Origin: Streptomyces piniterrae
GTDB lineage: Bacteria > Actinomycetota > Actinomycetes > Streptomycetales > Streptomycetaceae
Assembly (NCBI RefSeq): GCF_005048155.1
Contig: NZ_SUMB01000014.1
Location: forward strand, 186,001 to 250,000
DNA: 64,000 bases
Direction of reading: 5' to 3'
Shown here: positions 1 through 7,826 of the stretch, one piece after another
Position numbering within the stretch: position 1 is the first letter of the stretch
How the letters are laid out: each line of letters begins with the position of its first letter
Program-made: the position numbers and the translations under genes
The notes under the pieces: generated by a model
What the model was told of the DNA's origin: nothing
Database searches by the model: none
The model's input: the letters and a program-made list of their open reading frames with translations, nothing else

Positions 1-432
1 TACAACTACGCGCCCGCGCCGCGCGGTCTCGTGGACCGCGCCCGCCAACTCGCCTCCGTCTGCGCCGAGTTCGACGTCCCGCTGAAGGCCGCCGCGCTCC
101 GCTTCCCGTTCGGGCACCCCGCCGTCGCCTCGGCCGTCATCGGCGCCGCCACCCCCGAGGAGGCAGCGGAGAACGCCGCACTCTTCACACGGGACATCCC
201 CGACGCGCTCTGGCACACCCTCGTCGCCCGTGGTCTGCTCGACCCTGACCTGCCGCTGCCCCTGGGCGGCGGCAGTCCGATCACGTCCCCGAGCACATCC
301 GCGAGCACGTCCCCGATCACGTCTCCGGTCAAGTCCCCGAGCACGTCCGCGAGCAGGTCTCCGCTCAACTCTCCGAGCGGGTCTCCGCTCAAGTCCCCGA
401 TCAACTCCGAGCCACGGGAATACCGCACATGA
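1..432 (+). CDS. Aldo/keto reductase, C-terminal fragment with repeat tail
   Basis: Only the C-terminal part is present; the gene enters from beyond the left edge and stops with TGA at 430-432. The readable part begins YNYAPAPRGLVDRARQL and runs through PLKAAALRFPFGHPAVASAVIG, which fits the end of the aldo/keto reductase barrel of the sugar 1-dehydrogenase type (L-fucose or D-threo-aldose dehydrogenase). The following lactonase-like gene supports a role in oxidising a sugar to its lactone, but the substrate is inferred. The normal fold should end near residue LPLPLGGG; about 45 further residues are a Ser/Pro-rich four-residue repeat encoded by a 12-bp tandem repeat, which is unusual for this family. 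Confidence 0.8.
   Translation, partial: YNYAPAPRGLVDRARQLASVCAEFDVPLKAAALRFPFGHPAVASAVIGAATPEEAAENAALFTRDIPDALWHTLVARGLLDPDLPLPLGGGSPITSPSTSASTSPITSPVKSPSTSASRSPLNSPSGSPLKSPINSEPREYRT
277..408 (+). repeat. 12-bp tandem repeat inside aldo/keto reductase tail
   Basis: Eleven consecutive 12-bp units resembling CCGAGCACGTCC are visible. Each unit encodes four residues of the form P/A-x-x-S (PITS, PSTS, ASTS, PVKS, PLNS, PLKS and so on). The array is in frame with the enzyme and adds a flexible Ser/Pro tail. Units differ at two to four positions, so the array is not a recent perfect expansion. Confidence 0.9.
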
Positions 433-465
433 CCGCCGCGTTGTGGGCCCGCAGGGGGCCCTTGC

Positions 466-504
466 ATCCCCTAGGGGATCTGTTCGACTACCCCCTAGGG
501 GATC
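466..504. promoter_or_regulatory. Paired CCCCTAGGGG palindromes (putative operator)
   Basis: Two copies of the palindrome CCCCTAGGGG, each followed by GATC, lie at 468-477 and 492-501, exactly 24 bp apart. They sit between the reductase stop (432) and the amidohydrolase ATG (542). The first extends to ATCCCCTAGGGGAT. Two similarly phased dyads upstream of a catabolic gene suggest cooperative binding by a regulator, perhaps the FadR-type protein encoded at 2472-3143; the assignment is inference. Confidence 0.45.
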
Positions 505-541
505 CTCGACGAGTGAGCCCGGACCCGGGAGCCCGCCCCTG

Positions 542-1381
542 ATGCGTATCGACGCCCATCATCACCTCTGGGACCTCGGCGGGCGCGACCAGCCGTGGAT
601 GGACGGGCCGTGGGCCGACCCGATCCGGCGCAGTTACGCCCTTCCCGACCTCGCCCCCCACCTGGCCGAGCACGACGTGGCGGGCACCGTCGTGGTCCAG
701 TCGTCCTCCTCGTACGAGGAGACCGCCGAGCTGCTGGCCGTCGCGGCCGAAGACGGGCCGGTGCGCGGCGTCGTCGGCTGGGCGGATCTCACCGATCCCG
801 CACTCGCCGACATCCTGGCCGCGCTGCCGGCCGGCCTCGTCGGCATCCGGCACCAGGTGCAGGACGAGCCGGACCCCGACTGGCTCACCCGCCCCGAAGT
901 GCTGCGCGGCCTGGGCGTCCTGGCCGATGCGGGGCTCGTCTACGACCTGCTGGTCACGCCGCGCGAACTGCCCGCCGCGCACGCCGCCGCCCGTGCCCTC
1001 CCTGAGCTGGCCTTCGTACTGGACCACGCGGCCAAACCCGCGGTGGCGAAGGGCGACTGGCAGCCGTGGGCCGACCGGGTCGCCGCGCTCGCCGGGCTCC
1101 CCAACGTCAGCTGCAAACTCTCCGGCCTGGTCACCGAGGCCGACTGGGCCGCCTGGCGGCCGCAGCAGATCCTGCCGTACGCCCGGCATGTGCTGGACGC
1201 CTTCGGGCCTGAACGGGTCCTGTTCGGCTCCGACTGGCCGGTCTGCACCCTGGCCGCCGACTACGAGGACGTCGTCGCGCTCGCGGACTCGGCCACCGGC
1301 CGGCTGAGCGAGGCCGAACGGGCCGCGGTCTTCGGGGGAACGGCGGTACGGGTGTACGGGGTTGGCGCGGAGCGGGTGTAG
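542..1381 (+). CDS. Amidohydrolase (L-fuconolactonase-like)
   Basis: A 279-residue protein of the amidohydrolase-2/TIM-barrel family. The N-terminus MRIDAHHHLWD carries the usual metal-site histidines, and FVLDHAAKP and LFGSDWPV near the C-terminus are the typical strand-end His and Asp motifs. Enzymes of this group hydrolyse sugar lactones such as L-fucono-1,5-lactone or related carboxylic esters. The start at 542 is chosen because the HHH motif begins there and upstream in-frame codons give only low-complexity Arg/Pro sequence. It lies between a sugar dehydrogenase-type reductase and an SDR, which fits a non-phosphorylating fucose or rhamnose oxidation route. The substrate is not proven by sequence. 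Confidence 0.85.
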   Translation: MRIDAHHHLWDLGGRDQPWMDGPWADPIRRSYALPDLAPHLAEHDVAGTVVVQSSSSYEETAELLAVAAEDGPVRGVVGWADLTDPALADILAALPAGLVGIRHQVQDEPDPDWLTRPEVLRGLGVLADAGLVYDLLVTPRELPAAHAAARALPELAFVLDHAAKPAVAKGDWQPWADRVAALAGLPNVSCKLSGLVTEADWAAWRPQQILPYARHVLDAFGPERVLFGSDWPVCTLAADYEDVVALADSATGRLSEAERAAVFGGTAVRVYGVGAERV

Positions 1382-1569
1382 AGGTGGCGTGCGGAGCGGG
1401 TGTACGGGCGGGCGCGGAGCGGGGCCGTTCCTGACTCCGATGTCCCGTCCGGATTCCGCCAGCTTCCGCCATCGCGCCGCCCGAGGATCGAGTCGTACCG
1501 CGGTGGAACGCGGTCTCCACGCAGCGACAGCTGCGCAGACTCGATGCGCTGAGCGCGAAGGTGAGGACG

Positions 1570-2364
1570 ATGATGATGACGACGGCGACCACGATGGCGA
1601 CCACGGCGGCAGCGGCGAGTGGCGGGCGGCCGCTCGACGGCAAGGTGGCGCTGGTGACCGGCGGGAGCCGGGGCATCGGCGAGGCGACGGCGCTGCGGCT
1701 TGCCGCCGATGGCGCGGCGGTCGCGCTCACGTACCAGAGCCGGGAGGACCGCGCCGAGCAGGTCGTCAAGCGGATCGAGCAGGCGGGCGGCCGGGCCTGG
1801 GCGGTACGGGCGGACAGCGCGGACCCCGAAGCGGTCTGGGCTTCCGTGGCGGGCGTCGCCGAACGGTTCGGGCGGCTGGACATCCTGGTGAACAACGCGG
1901 GGGTGGGTGTGCTCGGCCCGTTCGAAGGGATCACCCTTGAGGACGTGGACCGGGTGCTGCGGACCAATGTCCGGGCGCCCTTCCTCGCGGCGCAGGCCGC
2001 GGCCGGGCATCTGACCGAGGGCGGCCGGATCATCACCATCGGCAGCTGCATGGCCGAGCGGGTCGCCTTCCCCGGCGGCAGCCTCTACGCCACCAGCAAG
2101 GCCGCGCTCGCCGGTCTCACCAAGGCCCTCGCCAGGGAGCTGGGGCCGCGCGGCATCACCGCCAATCTTGTGACTCCGGGGCCCATCGACACCGAGATGA
2201 ACCCGGCCGACGGGGAGAGCGCGGAGATGCAGGCCGGCCTGACCGCGCTCGGTGCGTACGGGCAGGCGTCGGATGTCGCGGCGACCGTCGCCCATCTGGC
2301 GGGCGAGGGCGGCCGGTACATCACCGGCGCCTCGATAGCGGTGGACGGCGGCTTCGCGGTCTGA
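1570..2364 (+). CDS. SDR family NAD(P)-dependent oxidoreductase
   Basis: A 264-residue classical short-chain dehydrogenase/reductase. It shows the Rossmann glycine motif GGSRGIGEA, the structural NNAG, a catalytic Tyr-x-x-x-Lys in LYATSKAAL, and the C-terminal IAVDGGFAV. ATG at 1570 is preferred because AGGTGAGG precedes it, although GTG at 1561 is also in frame. In L-fucose type pathways an SDR oxidises 2-keto-3-deoxy-L-fuconate at C4; the neighbouring lactonase and reductase make this a reasonable but unproved role. The short Met/Thr/Ala-rich N-terminus before GRPLDGKVALVTGG is probably disordered. Confidence 0.88.
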   Translation: MMMTTATTMATTAAAASGGRPLDGKVALVTGGSRGIGEATALRLAADGAAVALTYQSREDRAEQVVKRIEQAGGRAWAVRADSADPEAVWASVAGVAERFGRLDILVNNAGVGVLGPFEGITLEDVDRVLRTNVRAPFLAAQAAAGHLTEGGRIITIGSCMAERVAFPGGSLYATSKAALAGLTKALARELGPRGITANLVTPGPIDTEMNPADGESAEMQAGLTALGAYGQASDVAATVAHLAGEGGRYITGASIAVDGGFAV

Positions 2365-2389
2365 ACCCGAGCGGGGGCCGGGTATGTGG

Positions 2390-2455
2390 GGGCAGCCGGG
2401 GGCGGTCGCCGACCTCCCCGGCTACCGCTGGGAGGTGCCCCCAGCCCGGCTGCCC
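2390..2455. terminator. Bidirectional terminator between SDR and FadR genes
   Basis: A perfect 11-bp stem (GGGCAGCCGGG at 2390-2400 with CCCGGCTGCCC at 2445-2455) encloses a second 6-bp stem (CCTCCC at 2413-2418, GGGAGG at 2430-2435). It lies between two convergent genes and can serve both strands. There is no T-tract, as is common in Streptomyces. Confidence 0.6.
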
Positions 2456-2471
2456 GGCTGCCCGGTCCAGG

Positions 2472-3143
2472 TCACAGCGTGGAGCGCAGCCACTGCTCCA
2501 CGCTCGCGATATGCACCGTCGCCCAGGCCCGCGCCGCCTCCGCGTCCCGGTCGCGCAGCGCGCCGATGATCGCGCGGTGTTCGGTGAGGGTCCGGGCGAC
2601 CGCGTCCTTCTGGGTCAGACCGCGCCAGATCCGGGCCCGGGTGGTCGGCCCGGACAGGCCGTCCAGCAGGGAGCAGAGCACGGAGTTGCCGGAGGCGGCG
2701 ACGATCCCGCGATGGAATTCCAGGTCGCAGGCGACCAGGTCCTCGACGGAGGGTTCCGGGCCCAGCGCGTCCAACTGCTCTTCCAGAAGGTCCAGTTCCG
2801 CGGGTTCGATCCGGGCGGCCGCCATCGCCGTCGCGGCCGGTTCCAGGATCCGGCGGACGGCGAGGAACTCCAGGACCGTGTCGTCGCGGTGGAAGTCCAC
2901 CACGAAACTCATGGCCTCCAACAGGAGTTGCGGATCGAGGCTGGTGACGTAGGTGCCGTCGCCCTGGCGCACGTCCAGGATGCGGATCAGGGAGAGCGCG
3001 CGCACCGCCTCGCGCAGTGAGTTGCGGGACAGCCCGAGGTCTGCCGCCAGTTCGCTCTCCTTCGGCAGCCGGTCGCCCGGCCGCAGCGCACCGGAGACGA
3101 TCATGCCCTTTATCTTCTCGATGGCCTCGTCGGTGACCGCCAT
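2472..3143 (-). CDS. FadR/GntR-family transcriptional regulator (FCD domain)
   Basis: A 223-residue regulator. Residues 1-70 hold a GntR winged helix (EKIKGMIVSGALRPGDRLPK, then LGLSRNSLREAVRALSLI), and the rest is an FCD effector domain with the usual His/Asp/Glu metal site region (DLEFHRGIVAASGN). The start at 3143 is set by GGGAGG six bases upstream; an in-frame ATG at 3164 lacks a ribosome site. Convergent to the sugar-oxidation genes, it probably represses them and responds to a sugar acid. It is unrelated in position to the second FCD regulator at 61185-61931. Confidence 0.88.
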   Translation of the reverse strand: MAVTDEAIEKIKGMIVSGALRPGDRLPKESELAADLGLSRNSLREAVRALSLIRILDVRQGDGTYVTSLDPQLLLEAMSFVVDFHRDDTVLEFLAVRRILEPAATAMAAARIEPAELDLLEEQLDALGPEPSVEDLVACDLEFHRGIVAASGNSVLCSLLDGLSGPTTRARIWRGLTQKDAVARTLTEHRAIIGALRDRDAEAARAWATVHIASVEQWLRSTL

Positions 3144-3242
3144 GGCAGACCTCCCCGCTCGCACCCGCCGGGATCGCGCCCTCGGATCCCGGCTCGGATC
3201 TCGCCGCCCGGACGCCCCGCAGACATCCGATGTCTGAGCCCA

Positions 3243-4313
3243 TTATGACCCGCCGTGCCGCCCCCAACCGCTCCTGTACGCGGACCAGTCCTCGTCCGTG
3301 GCGGCGAAATCGACATACAGCGCCATTCCGAACCGCTGCCGGCCAGGATCCTCACGGGTCAGCCCCAGCCGGATACCGCGCACCGCGGCCCGCACCGTCT
3401 CCGCCGAGGCATGGTGGCCGACGTCGTCGGTATGGAAGAACGGCAGCCCCATCAGCAGATCGGTACGGCCGTCCGTCGCCTCCAGAGCCAGCCGGGTCTG
3501 CTGCGCCACATAGCCGCCGTACAGGCTCTCCACCGGGAGCGCGGTGTCGTACGACATCAGCGCGATCTGGTCGACCCGGCGCGCCACCTGGCCGAAGAAC
3601 CGCTGGGATATCCACTTCGGATGGCCGGTCACCGCGCCGGTCACCGTGTGCAGTCCGGGCAGCGGGTCGATCTGGTGCACGGCGACGGAGAGTATCGCGC
3701 CCCGGTCGTGGACCGCGGGCCCGAGCCGGTCCAGCAGCCGCAGATAGTCCGCGTTGCCGGAGTGCACCGGCTCCAGGTCCAGATGGACCCCCGCGAAGCC
3801 GGCCGCCAGCACCTGACGGGCGCTCCCCACGATCGCCCGGCGGGCCGCGGCGTCCGACAGCCGCAGCCCGCCGCGCGCGCCAGGCTCGTACACCAGCCGG
3901 TCGCCGAGCCAGGCGTGCACCCGAACCGACGGCAGCTCCCGGTGCACCGCGGCGATCAGCCAGCGCGCCCGCGGATAGGCGGTACGGGCCGGCGGCAGCG
4001 TGCCGTCATGCTCCAACGGCCCGGCGTGGACGTACAGATCGCGGATTCCGGTGCCCTCGACGCGCCGCCGCAGCGCCGCCACATCGGAGGCGTCCTTCCG
4101 CCCGTCCACCCAGGCATGGCCGAGCCAGATCGCGTCCCGCCCGCGCGTCGTGGCATCCGGCGCGGCCGCTCCCGCGTAGCCGGCCCGCAGCGCCGTCGCC
4201 GCCAGCGTCACCGGCAGGACCACCAGCACCGCGACCGCCCAGGCCGCCCACTTGCCCACCCGCTGCCATCGCCATCTCCATGGCGCTTGCCACTGCCATC
4301 GTCGCCGAACCAT
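3243..4313 (-). CDS. GH18-like TIM-barrel protein with membrane anchor
   Basis: A 356-residue protein. The first 22 residues are a striking Trp/Arg-rich stretch (WQWQAPWRWRWQ), followed by one hydrophobic segment (about residues 23-42) that should anchor the rest outside the cell. The body has the features of a glycoside hydrolase family 18 barrel: FAGVHLDLEPVHSG matches the DxxDxDxE strand-4 region in reduced form (only D-L-E remains), and QIALMSYDTALP fits strand 6. The incomplete catalytic motif suggests either a sugar-binding protein or an enzyme of uncertain activity. It is a single gene with no operon partner, downstream of the glp terminator. Confidence 0.7.
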   Translation of the reverse strand: MVRRRWQWQAPWRWRWQRVGKWAAWAVAVLVVLPVTLAATALRAGYAGAAAPDATTRGRDAIWLGHAWVDGRKDASDVAALRRRVEGTGIRDLYVHAGPLEHDGTLPPARTAYPRARWLIAAVHRELPSVRVHAWLGDRLVYEPGARGGLRLSDAAARRAIVGSARQVLAAGFAGVHLDLEPVHSGNADYLRLLDRLGPAVHDRGAILSVAVHQIDPLPGLHTVTGAVTGHPKWISQRFFGQVARRVDQIALMSYDTALPVESLYGGYVAQQTRLALEATDGRTDLLMGLPFFHTDDVGHHASAETVRAAVRGIRLGLTREDPGRQRFGMALYVDFAATDEDWSAYRSGWGRHGGS

Positions 4314-4390
4314 CGCAGCCCCCCGTCGGCCCCGTTGAACTCCCCGTTTTTCTTTCTCGGAACATCATGGCAGCCGCCACTGACAGTCAC

Positions 4391-4480
4391 GTCACGGCCG
4401 GCCTCGTCACGGGCAGTTATGTCACCGCCGGCCATCTCACCGCAGGCCACGCCACGGCTGGTCGCGTCACGCGGTCACGC
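4391..4480. repeat. Degenerate 15-bp tandem repeat, six units
   Basis: Six consecutive 15-bp units related to GTCACGGCCGGCCTC are visible (starts at 4391, 4406, 4421, 4436, 4451, 4466). The GTCAC start is best kept; the second half diverges. The units lie upstream of the GH18-like gene, between it and the glp terminator. Confidence 0.75.
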
Positions 4481-4505
4481 CATGCGGCAGCCCCGTACGC
4501 GGACA

Positions 4506-4542
4506 TGACGATGGGGCGGCCCCGTGGACCGCCCCATCGTCA
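4506..4542 (-). terminator. Terminator of the glpFKD operon
   Basis: A perfect 14-bp stem (TGACGATGGGGCGG at 4506-4519 with its complement at 4529-4542) with a 9-nt loop lies about 80 bp beyond the glpD stop on the reverse strand. Confidence 0.7.
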
Positions 4543-4622
4543 TTCACTCAGCGTTCAGCCAATGCCACGCGCCCAACGGCGTTCACTCAACAGCACAGTG
4601 ACGCTTCATCAGGAAGCCGCCG

Positions 4623-6227
4623 TCAGCCCTCCAGCATGCCCTTGACCCGGGCCCGCACATCCTCCGTGTCCAGGCCGCGGATCGTCAGCGTCGTACGGCG
4701 GCGCAGTACATCGTCGACCGTCTCGGCCCACTCGTGGTCCCGGGCGTAGGCGACCTGTGCCCAGATCTCCGGGGCGTCCGGGTGGATCCGCTCGGCCAGC
4801 GCCGGGTCGTCGTTCGCCAGCCGGGCGATGTCGAAGGACAGCGAGCCGTAGTGGGTGGCGAGGTGCCGGGCGGTCTCCGGGGCCATCCGCGGGCCGGGCG
4901 TGCCGCCGTCGACCATCAGCCGGTGCGCGACCGCGTTGGGGTTGGAGATACCGGGCAGCGGGAGCTTCTTGGGGAGCTGCGAGATCGGCTCCATGTCGTC
5001 GGCCAACGGGTGGCCGGGCAGTGCGGCGAGCTTGTTCATGACCGCACGGCCGATGTGCCGGAAGGTCGTCCACTTGCCGCCGGCTATGGACAGCATGCCG
5101 CCGCTGCCCTCGGTGACGACCGTCTCGCGCTTGGCCTTGGAGGTGTCGCCGGGGCCGCCGGGCAGCACCCGCAGACCCGCGAAGGAGTACGTGATCAGGT
5201 CGCGGGAGAGCTGCTGGTCGCGGACGGAGAAGGCGGCCTCGTCCAGGATCTGGGCGGTGTCCTTCTCGGTGACCGTCAGGTCCGCCGGGTCGCCCTCGTA
5301 CTCCTCGTCCGTGGTGCCGAGGAGCAGCATGTCCTCCCAGGGGAGGGCGAAGGTGATGCGGTACTTGTCGATCGGGGTGGCCAGCGCGGCCTTCCACGGG
5401 GCGGTGCGCTTGAGGACCAGGTGCGCGCCCTTCGACAGCCGGATGGACGGGGCCGCGTTCGGGTCCTCCATCTTGCGCAGGTGGTCGACCCAGGGGCCGG
5501 TGGCGTTGAGCACCAGGCGGGCGTTGACGCCGAACTCCTGGCCGTCCGTACGGTCCTTGAGGTCGGCGCCGGTGACCCGGCCCTGGGTGAAGCGCAGTCC
5601 GGTGACCTCGGCGTGGTTGAGGACCGTGGCGCCGGCGGCGACCGCCGCGCGGACGGTCATCAGGGCCATCCGGGAGTCGTTCATCTGGTCGTCGCCGTAG
5701 ACGGCCACGGCCTTGAGGTTGTCCGTCCGGAGCTCCGGCACATCGGCGGCGGCCTTGGCCGGGCTTATGACATGGCCGACGCCGTCACCGAACGCGGACA
5801 GTGCGGAGTAGGCGAAGACGCCCGCGCCGAGCTTGGCCGCGCCGTGCGGGCCGCCCTTGTAGACGGGCAGGTAGAACTTCAGGGGGTTGGCGAGGTGCGG
5901 TGCCACCTGGCGGGACACCGCACGTCGCTCGAAGTGGTTCTCCGCCACCAGCTTGACCGCGCCGGTCTGCAGGTAGCGCAGGCCGCCGTGGAGCAGCTTG
6001 GAGGAAGCGGAGGAGGTGGCGCCGGCGAAGTCGCCGGCGTCCACCAGGGCCACCCGCAGTCCGGCCTGCGCGGCGTGCCAGGCAGTGGAGATGCCCAGGA
6101 TTCCGCCGCCGATCACCAGGAGGTCGTATGTCGCCTTGGAAAGCTGCTCCCGAGTCTCGGCACGGCTCGCGTGCGAACCATTGGCCGGGTGCGTCCCGAG
6201 TGCCGGGACGCTCTGCAGGGTGCTCAT
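4623..6227 (-). CDS. glpD: Glycerol-3-phosphate dehydrogenase, FAD-dependent
   Basis: A 534-residue aerobic GlpD that oxidises sn-glycerol-3-phosphate to dihydroxyacetone phosphate at the membrane and passes electrons to quinone. The FAD-binding motif GGGILG is at residues 40-45, with LHGGLRYLQTG and GGKWTTFRHIGR typical of this family. The C-terminal domain ends with VDDVLRRRTTLTIRG. ATG 6227 lies only 2 bp after the glpK stop (6230-6232), and its ribosome site GAGGAG is embedded in the last glpK codons, so the two are translationally coupled. Length and motifs are normal. It is the last gene of the operon read glpF, glpK, glpD. Confidence 0.96.
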   Translation of the reverse strand: MSTLQSVPALGTHPANGSHASRAETREQLSKATYDLLVIGGGILGISTAWHAAQAGLRVALVDAGDFAGATSSASSKLLHGGLRYLQTGAVKLVAENHFERRAVSRQVAPHLANPLKFYLPVYKGGPHGAAKLGAGVFAYSALSAFGDGVGHVISPAKAAADVPELRTDNLKAVAVYGDDQMNDSRMALMTVRAAVAAGATVLNHAEVTGLRFTQGRVTGADLKDRTDGQEFGVNARLVLNATGPWVDHLRKMEDPNAAPSIRLSKGAHLVLKRTAPWKAALATPIDKYRITFALPWEDMLLLGTTDEEYEGDPADLTVTEKDTAQILDEAAFSVRDQQLSRDLITYSFAGLRVLPGGPGDTSKAKRETVVTEGSGGMLSIAGGKWTTFRHIGRAVMNKLAALPGHPLADDMEPISQLPKKLPLPGISNPNAVAHRLMVDGGTPGPRMAPETARHLATHYGSLSFDIARLANDDPALAERIHPDAPEIWAQVAYARDHEWAETVDDVLRRRTTLTIRGLDTEDVRARVKGMLEG

Positions 6228-6229
6228 GT

Positions 6230-7777
6230 TTACTCCTCGTCCTCGATCCAGCCCATGGTCCGCTCGACGGCCTTGAGCCAGCTCTTGTACTCGCGGTCAC
6301 GGGTGGCCGCATCCATCCGGGGGGTCCATTCGGCGGCCCGGCGCCAGTTGGCGCGCAGTTCGTCGGTGCTGGACCAGAAGCCGACGGCCAGTCCGGCCGC
6401 GTAGGCAGCGCCGAGGCAGGTCGTCTCGGCGACCATCGGGCGCACCACCGGCGCGTCCAGGAAGTCCGAGATGGTCTGCATCAGCAGGTTGTTGGAGGTC
6501 ATTCCGCCGTCGACCTTGAGTGCGGTCAGCTCGACGCCGGAGTCCTTGGTCATGGCGTCGGTGATCTCACGGGTCTGCCAGGCGGTGGCCTCGAGCACGG
6601 CGCGTGCGATGTGCGCCTTGGTGACGTAGCGGGTCAGGCCCGCGATGACACCGCGCGCGTCGGAGCGCCAGTAGGGGGCGAACAGGCCGGAGAAGGCCGG
6701 CACGAAGTACGCGCCGCCGTTGTCGTCGACCGTGCTGGCCAGCGTCTCGATCTCGGCCGCGCTGTTGATGAGTCCCATCTGGTCGCGCATCCACTGGACG
6801 AGCGAGCCGGTGACGGCGATGGACCCTTCGAGGGCGTAGACCGGCGTCTCGTCGCCGATGCGGTAGCCGACGGTGGTCAGCAGTCCGTTGTACGAGTTGA
6901 CCGGCTCGTGGCCGGTGTTCATCAGCATGAAGGTGCCGGTGCCGTACGTGGACTTGGCCTCGCCCTGCTGGAAACAGGTCTGGCCGAAGAGCGCGGCCTG
7001 CTGGTCGCCCAGCGCCGAGGCGACCGGGACGCCGGTGAGGACGCCCGAGGCGGCGGTGCCGTAGACCTCGGCGGACGACTTGATCTCCGGCAGCACGGCG
7101 GCCGGGATGTCCATCGACGTGAGGATCTTCTCGTCCCATGCCAGGTCGTGCAGGTTCATCAGCATGGTGCGCGAGGCGTTGGTGACGTCGGTGACGTGGT
7201 GGCCGCCGTTGACGCCGCCGGTCAGGTTCCAGATGACCCAGGAGTCCATGGTGCCGAAGAGGATTTCGCCGCGCTCGGCGCGCTCGCGCAGGCCCTCGAC
7301 GTTGTCCAGCAGCCAGCGGATCTTCGGGCCGGCGAAGTACGAGGCCAGCGGCAGGCCGGTCTCGCGGCGGAAGCGGTCCTGGCCGACGTTGCGGCCGAGC
7401 TCCTTGCAGAGCGCGTCGGTGCGGGTGTCCTGCCAGACGATGGCGTTGTGGACGGGCTCACCGGTGTTCTTGTCCCAAAGGACGGTGGTCTCGCGCTGGT
7501 TGGTGATGCCGATGGCCTTGACGTCGGCCGCGGTGATCCCGGCCTTCTCGACGGCGCCGTCGACGACCTGCTGGACGTTGGTCCAGATCTCGGTCGCGTT
7601 GTGCTCGACCCAGCCCGGCTTCGGGAAGATCTGCTCGTGCTCCTTCTGGTCGACCGACACGATGCGGCCGTCCTTGTCGAAGACGATGCAGCGGCTGGAC
7701 GTGGTGCCCTGGTCGATGGCCGCGATGAACGGGCCGTGGCCGTGGGTGCCGTGGGAGGTGGTGGGGGTCTCGCTCAT
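6230..7777 (-). CDS. glpK: Glycerol kinase
   Basis: A 515-residue FGGY-family kinase that phosphorylates glycerol to sn-glycerol-3-phosphate with ATP. The N-terminal phosphate-binding motif FIAAIDQGTTSSRCIVFD starts near residue 17; YGTGTFMLMNTG and VDGGMTSNNLLMQ are the family signatures. A short Thr/His-rich lead (MSETPTTSHGTHGHG) precedes the fold. The start at 7777 is supported by GGAG seven bases upstream. It lies 49 bp downstream of glpF and overlaps the glpD ribosome site. Expression should be induced by glycerol or glycerol-3-phosphate through GylR. Confidence 0.96.
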   Translation of the reverse strand: MSETPTTSHGTHGHGPFIAAIDQGTTSSRCIVFDKDGRIVSVDQKEHEQIFPKPGWVEHNATEIWTNVQQVVDGAVEKAGITAADVKAIGITNQRETTVLWDKNTGEPVHNAIVWQDTRTDALCKELGRNVGQDRFRRETGLPLASYFAGPKIRWLLDNVEGLRERAERGEILFGTMDSWVIWNLTGGVNGGHHVTDVTNASRTMLMNLHDLAWDEKILTSMDIPAAVLPEIKSSAEVYGTAASGVLTGVPVASALGDQQAALFGQTCFQQGEAKSTYGTGTFMLMNTGHEPVNSYNGLLTTVGYRIGDETPVYALEGSIAVTGSLVQWMRDQMGLINSAAEIETLASTVDDNGGAYFVPAFSGLFAPYWRSDARGVIAGLTRYVTKAHIARAVLEATAWQTREITDAMTKDSGVELTALKVDGGMTSNNLLMQTISDFLDAPVVRPMVAETTCLGAAYAAGLAVGFWSSTDELRANWRRAAEWTPRMDAATRDREYKSWLKAVERTMGWIEDEE

Positions 7778-7826
7778 GGTGTGCTCCAAGAAGTCTCTAC
7801 GGGCGGAGTCGGGGCGGTCAGGCGGC

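Larger units (their letters stand above)
4314..4622. other. Intergenic region with 15-bp repeats and glp terminator
   Basis: This 309-bp stretch between glpD and the GH18-like gene holds no convincing gene. It contains the six-unit 15-bp tandem repeat (4391-4480) and the hairpin at 4506-4542. A short plus-strand reading frame from ATG 4367 translates the repeat as VTAGL-type pentapeptides but has no good ribosome site and is not accepted as a gene. Confidence 0.7.

Noticed and set aside
277..408. Short regular repeats considered as a CRISPR array
   Set aside because: Units are 12 bp, contiguous without spacers, and in frame with a coding region.
3230..4645. Long forward open frame opposite the GH18-like gene
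   Set aside because: Arg/Pro/Ala-rich shadow translation; the reverse frame has a clear membrane anchor and barrel motifs.
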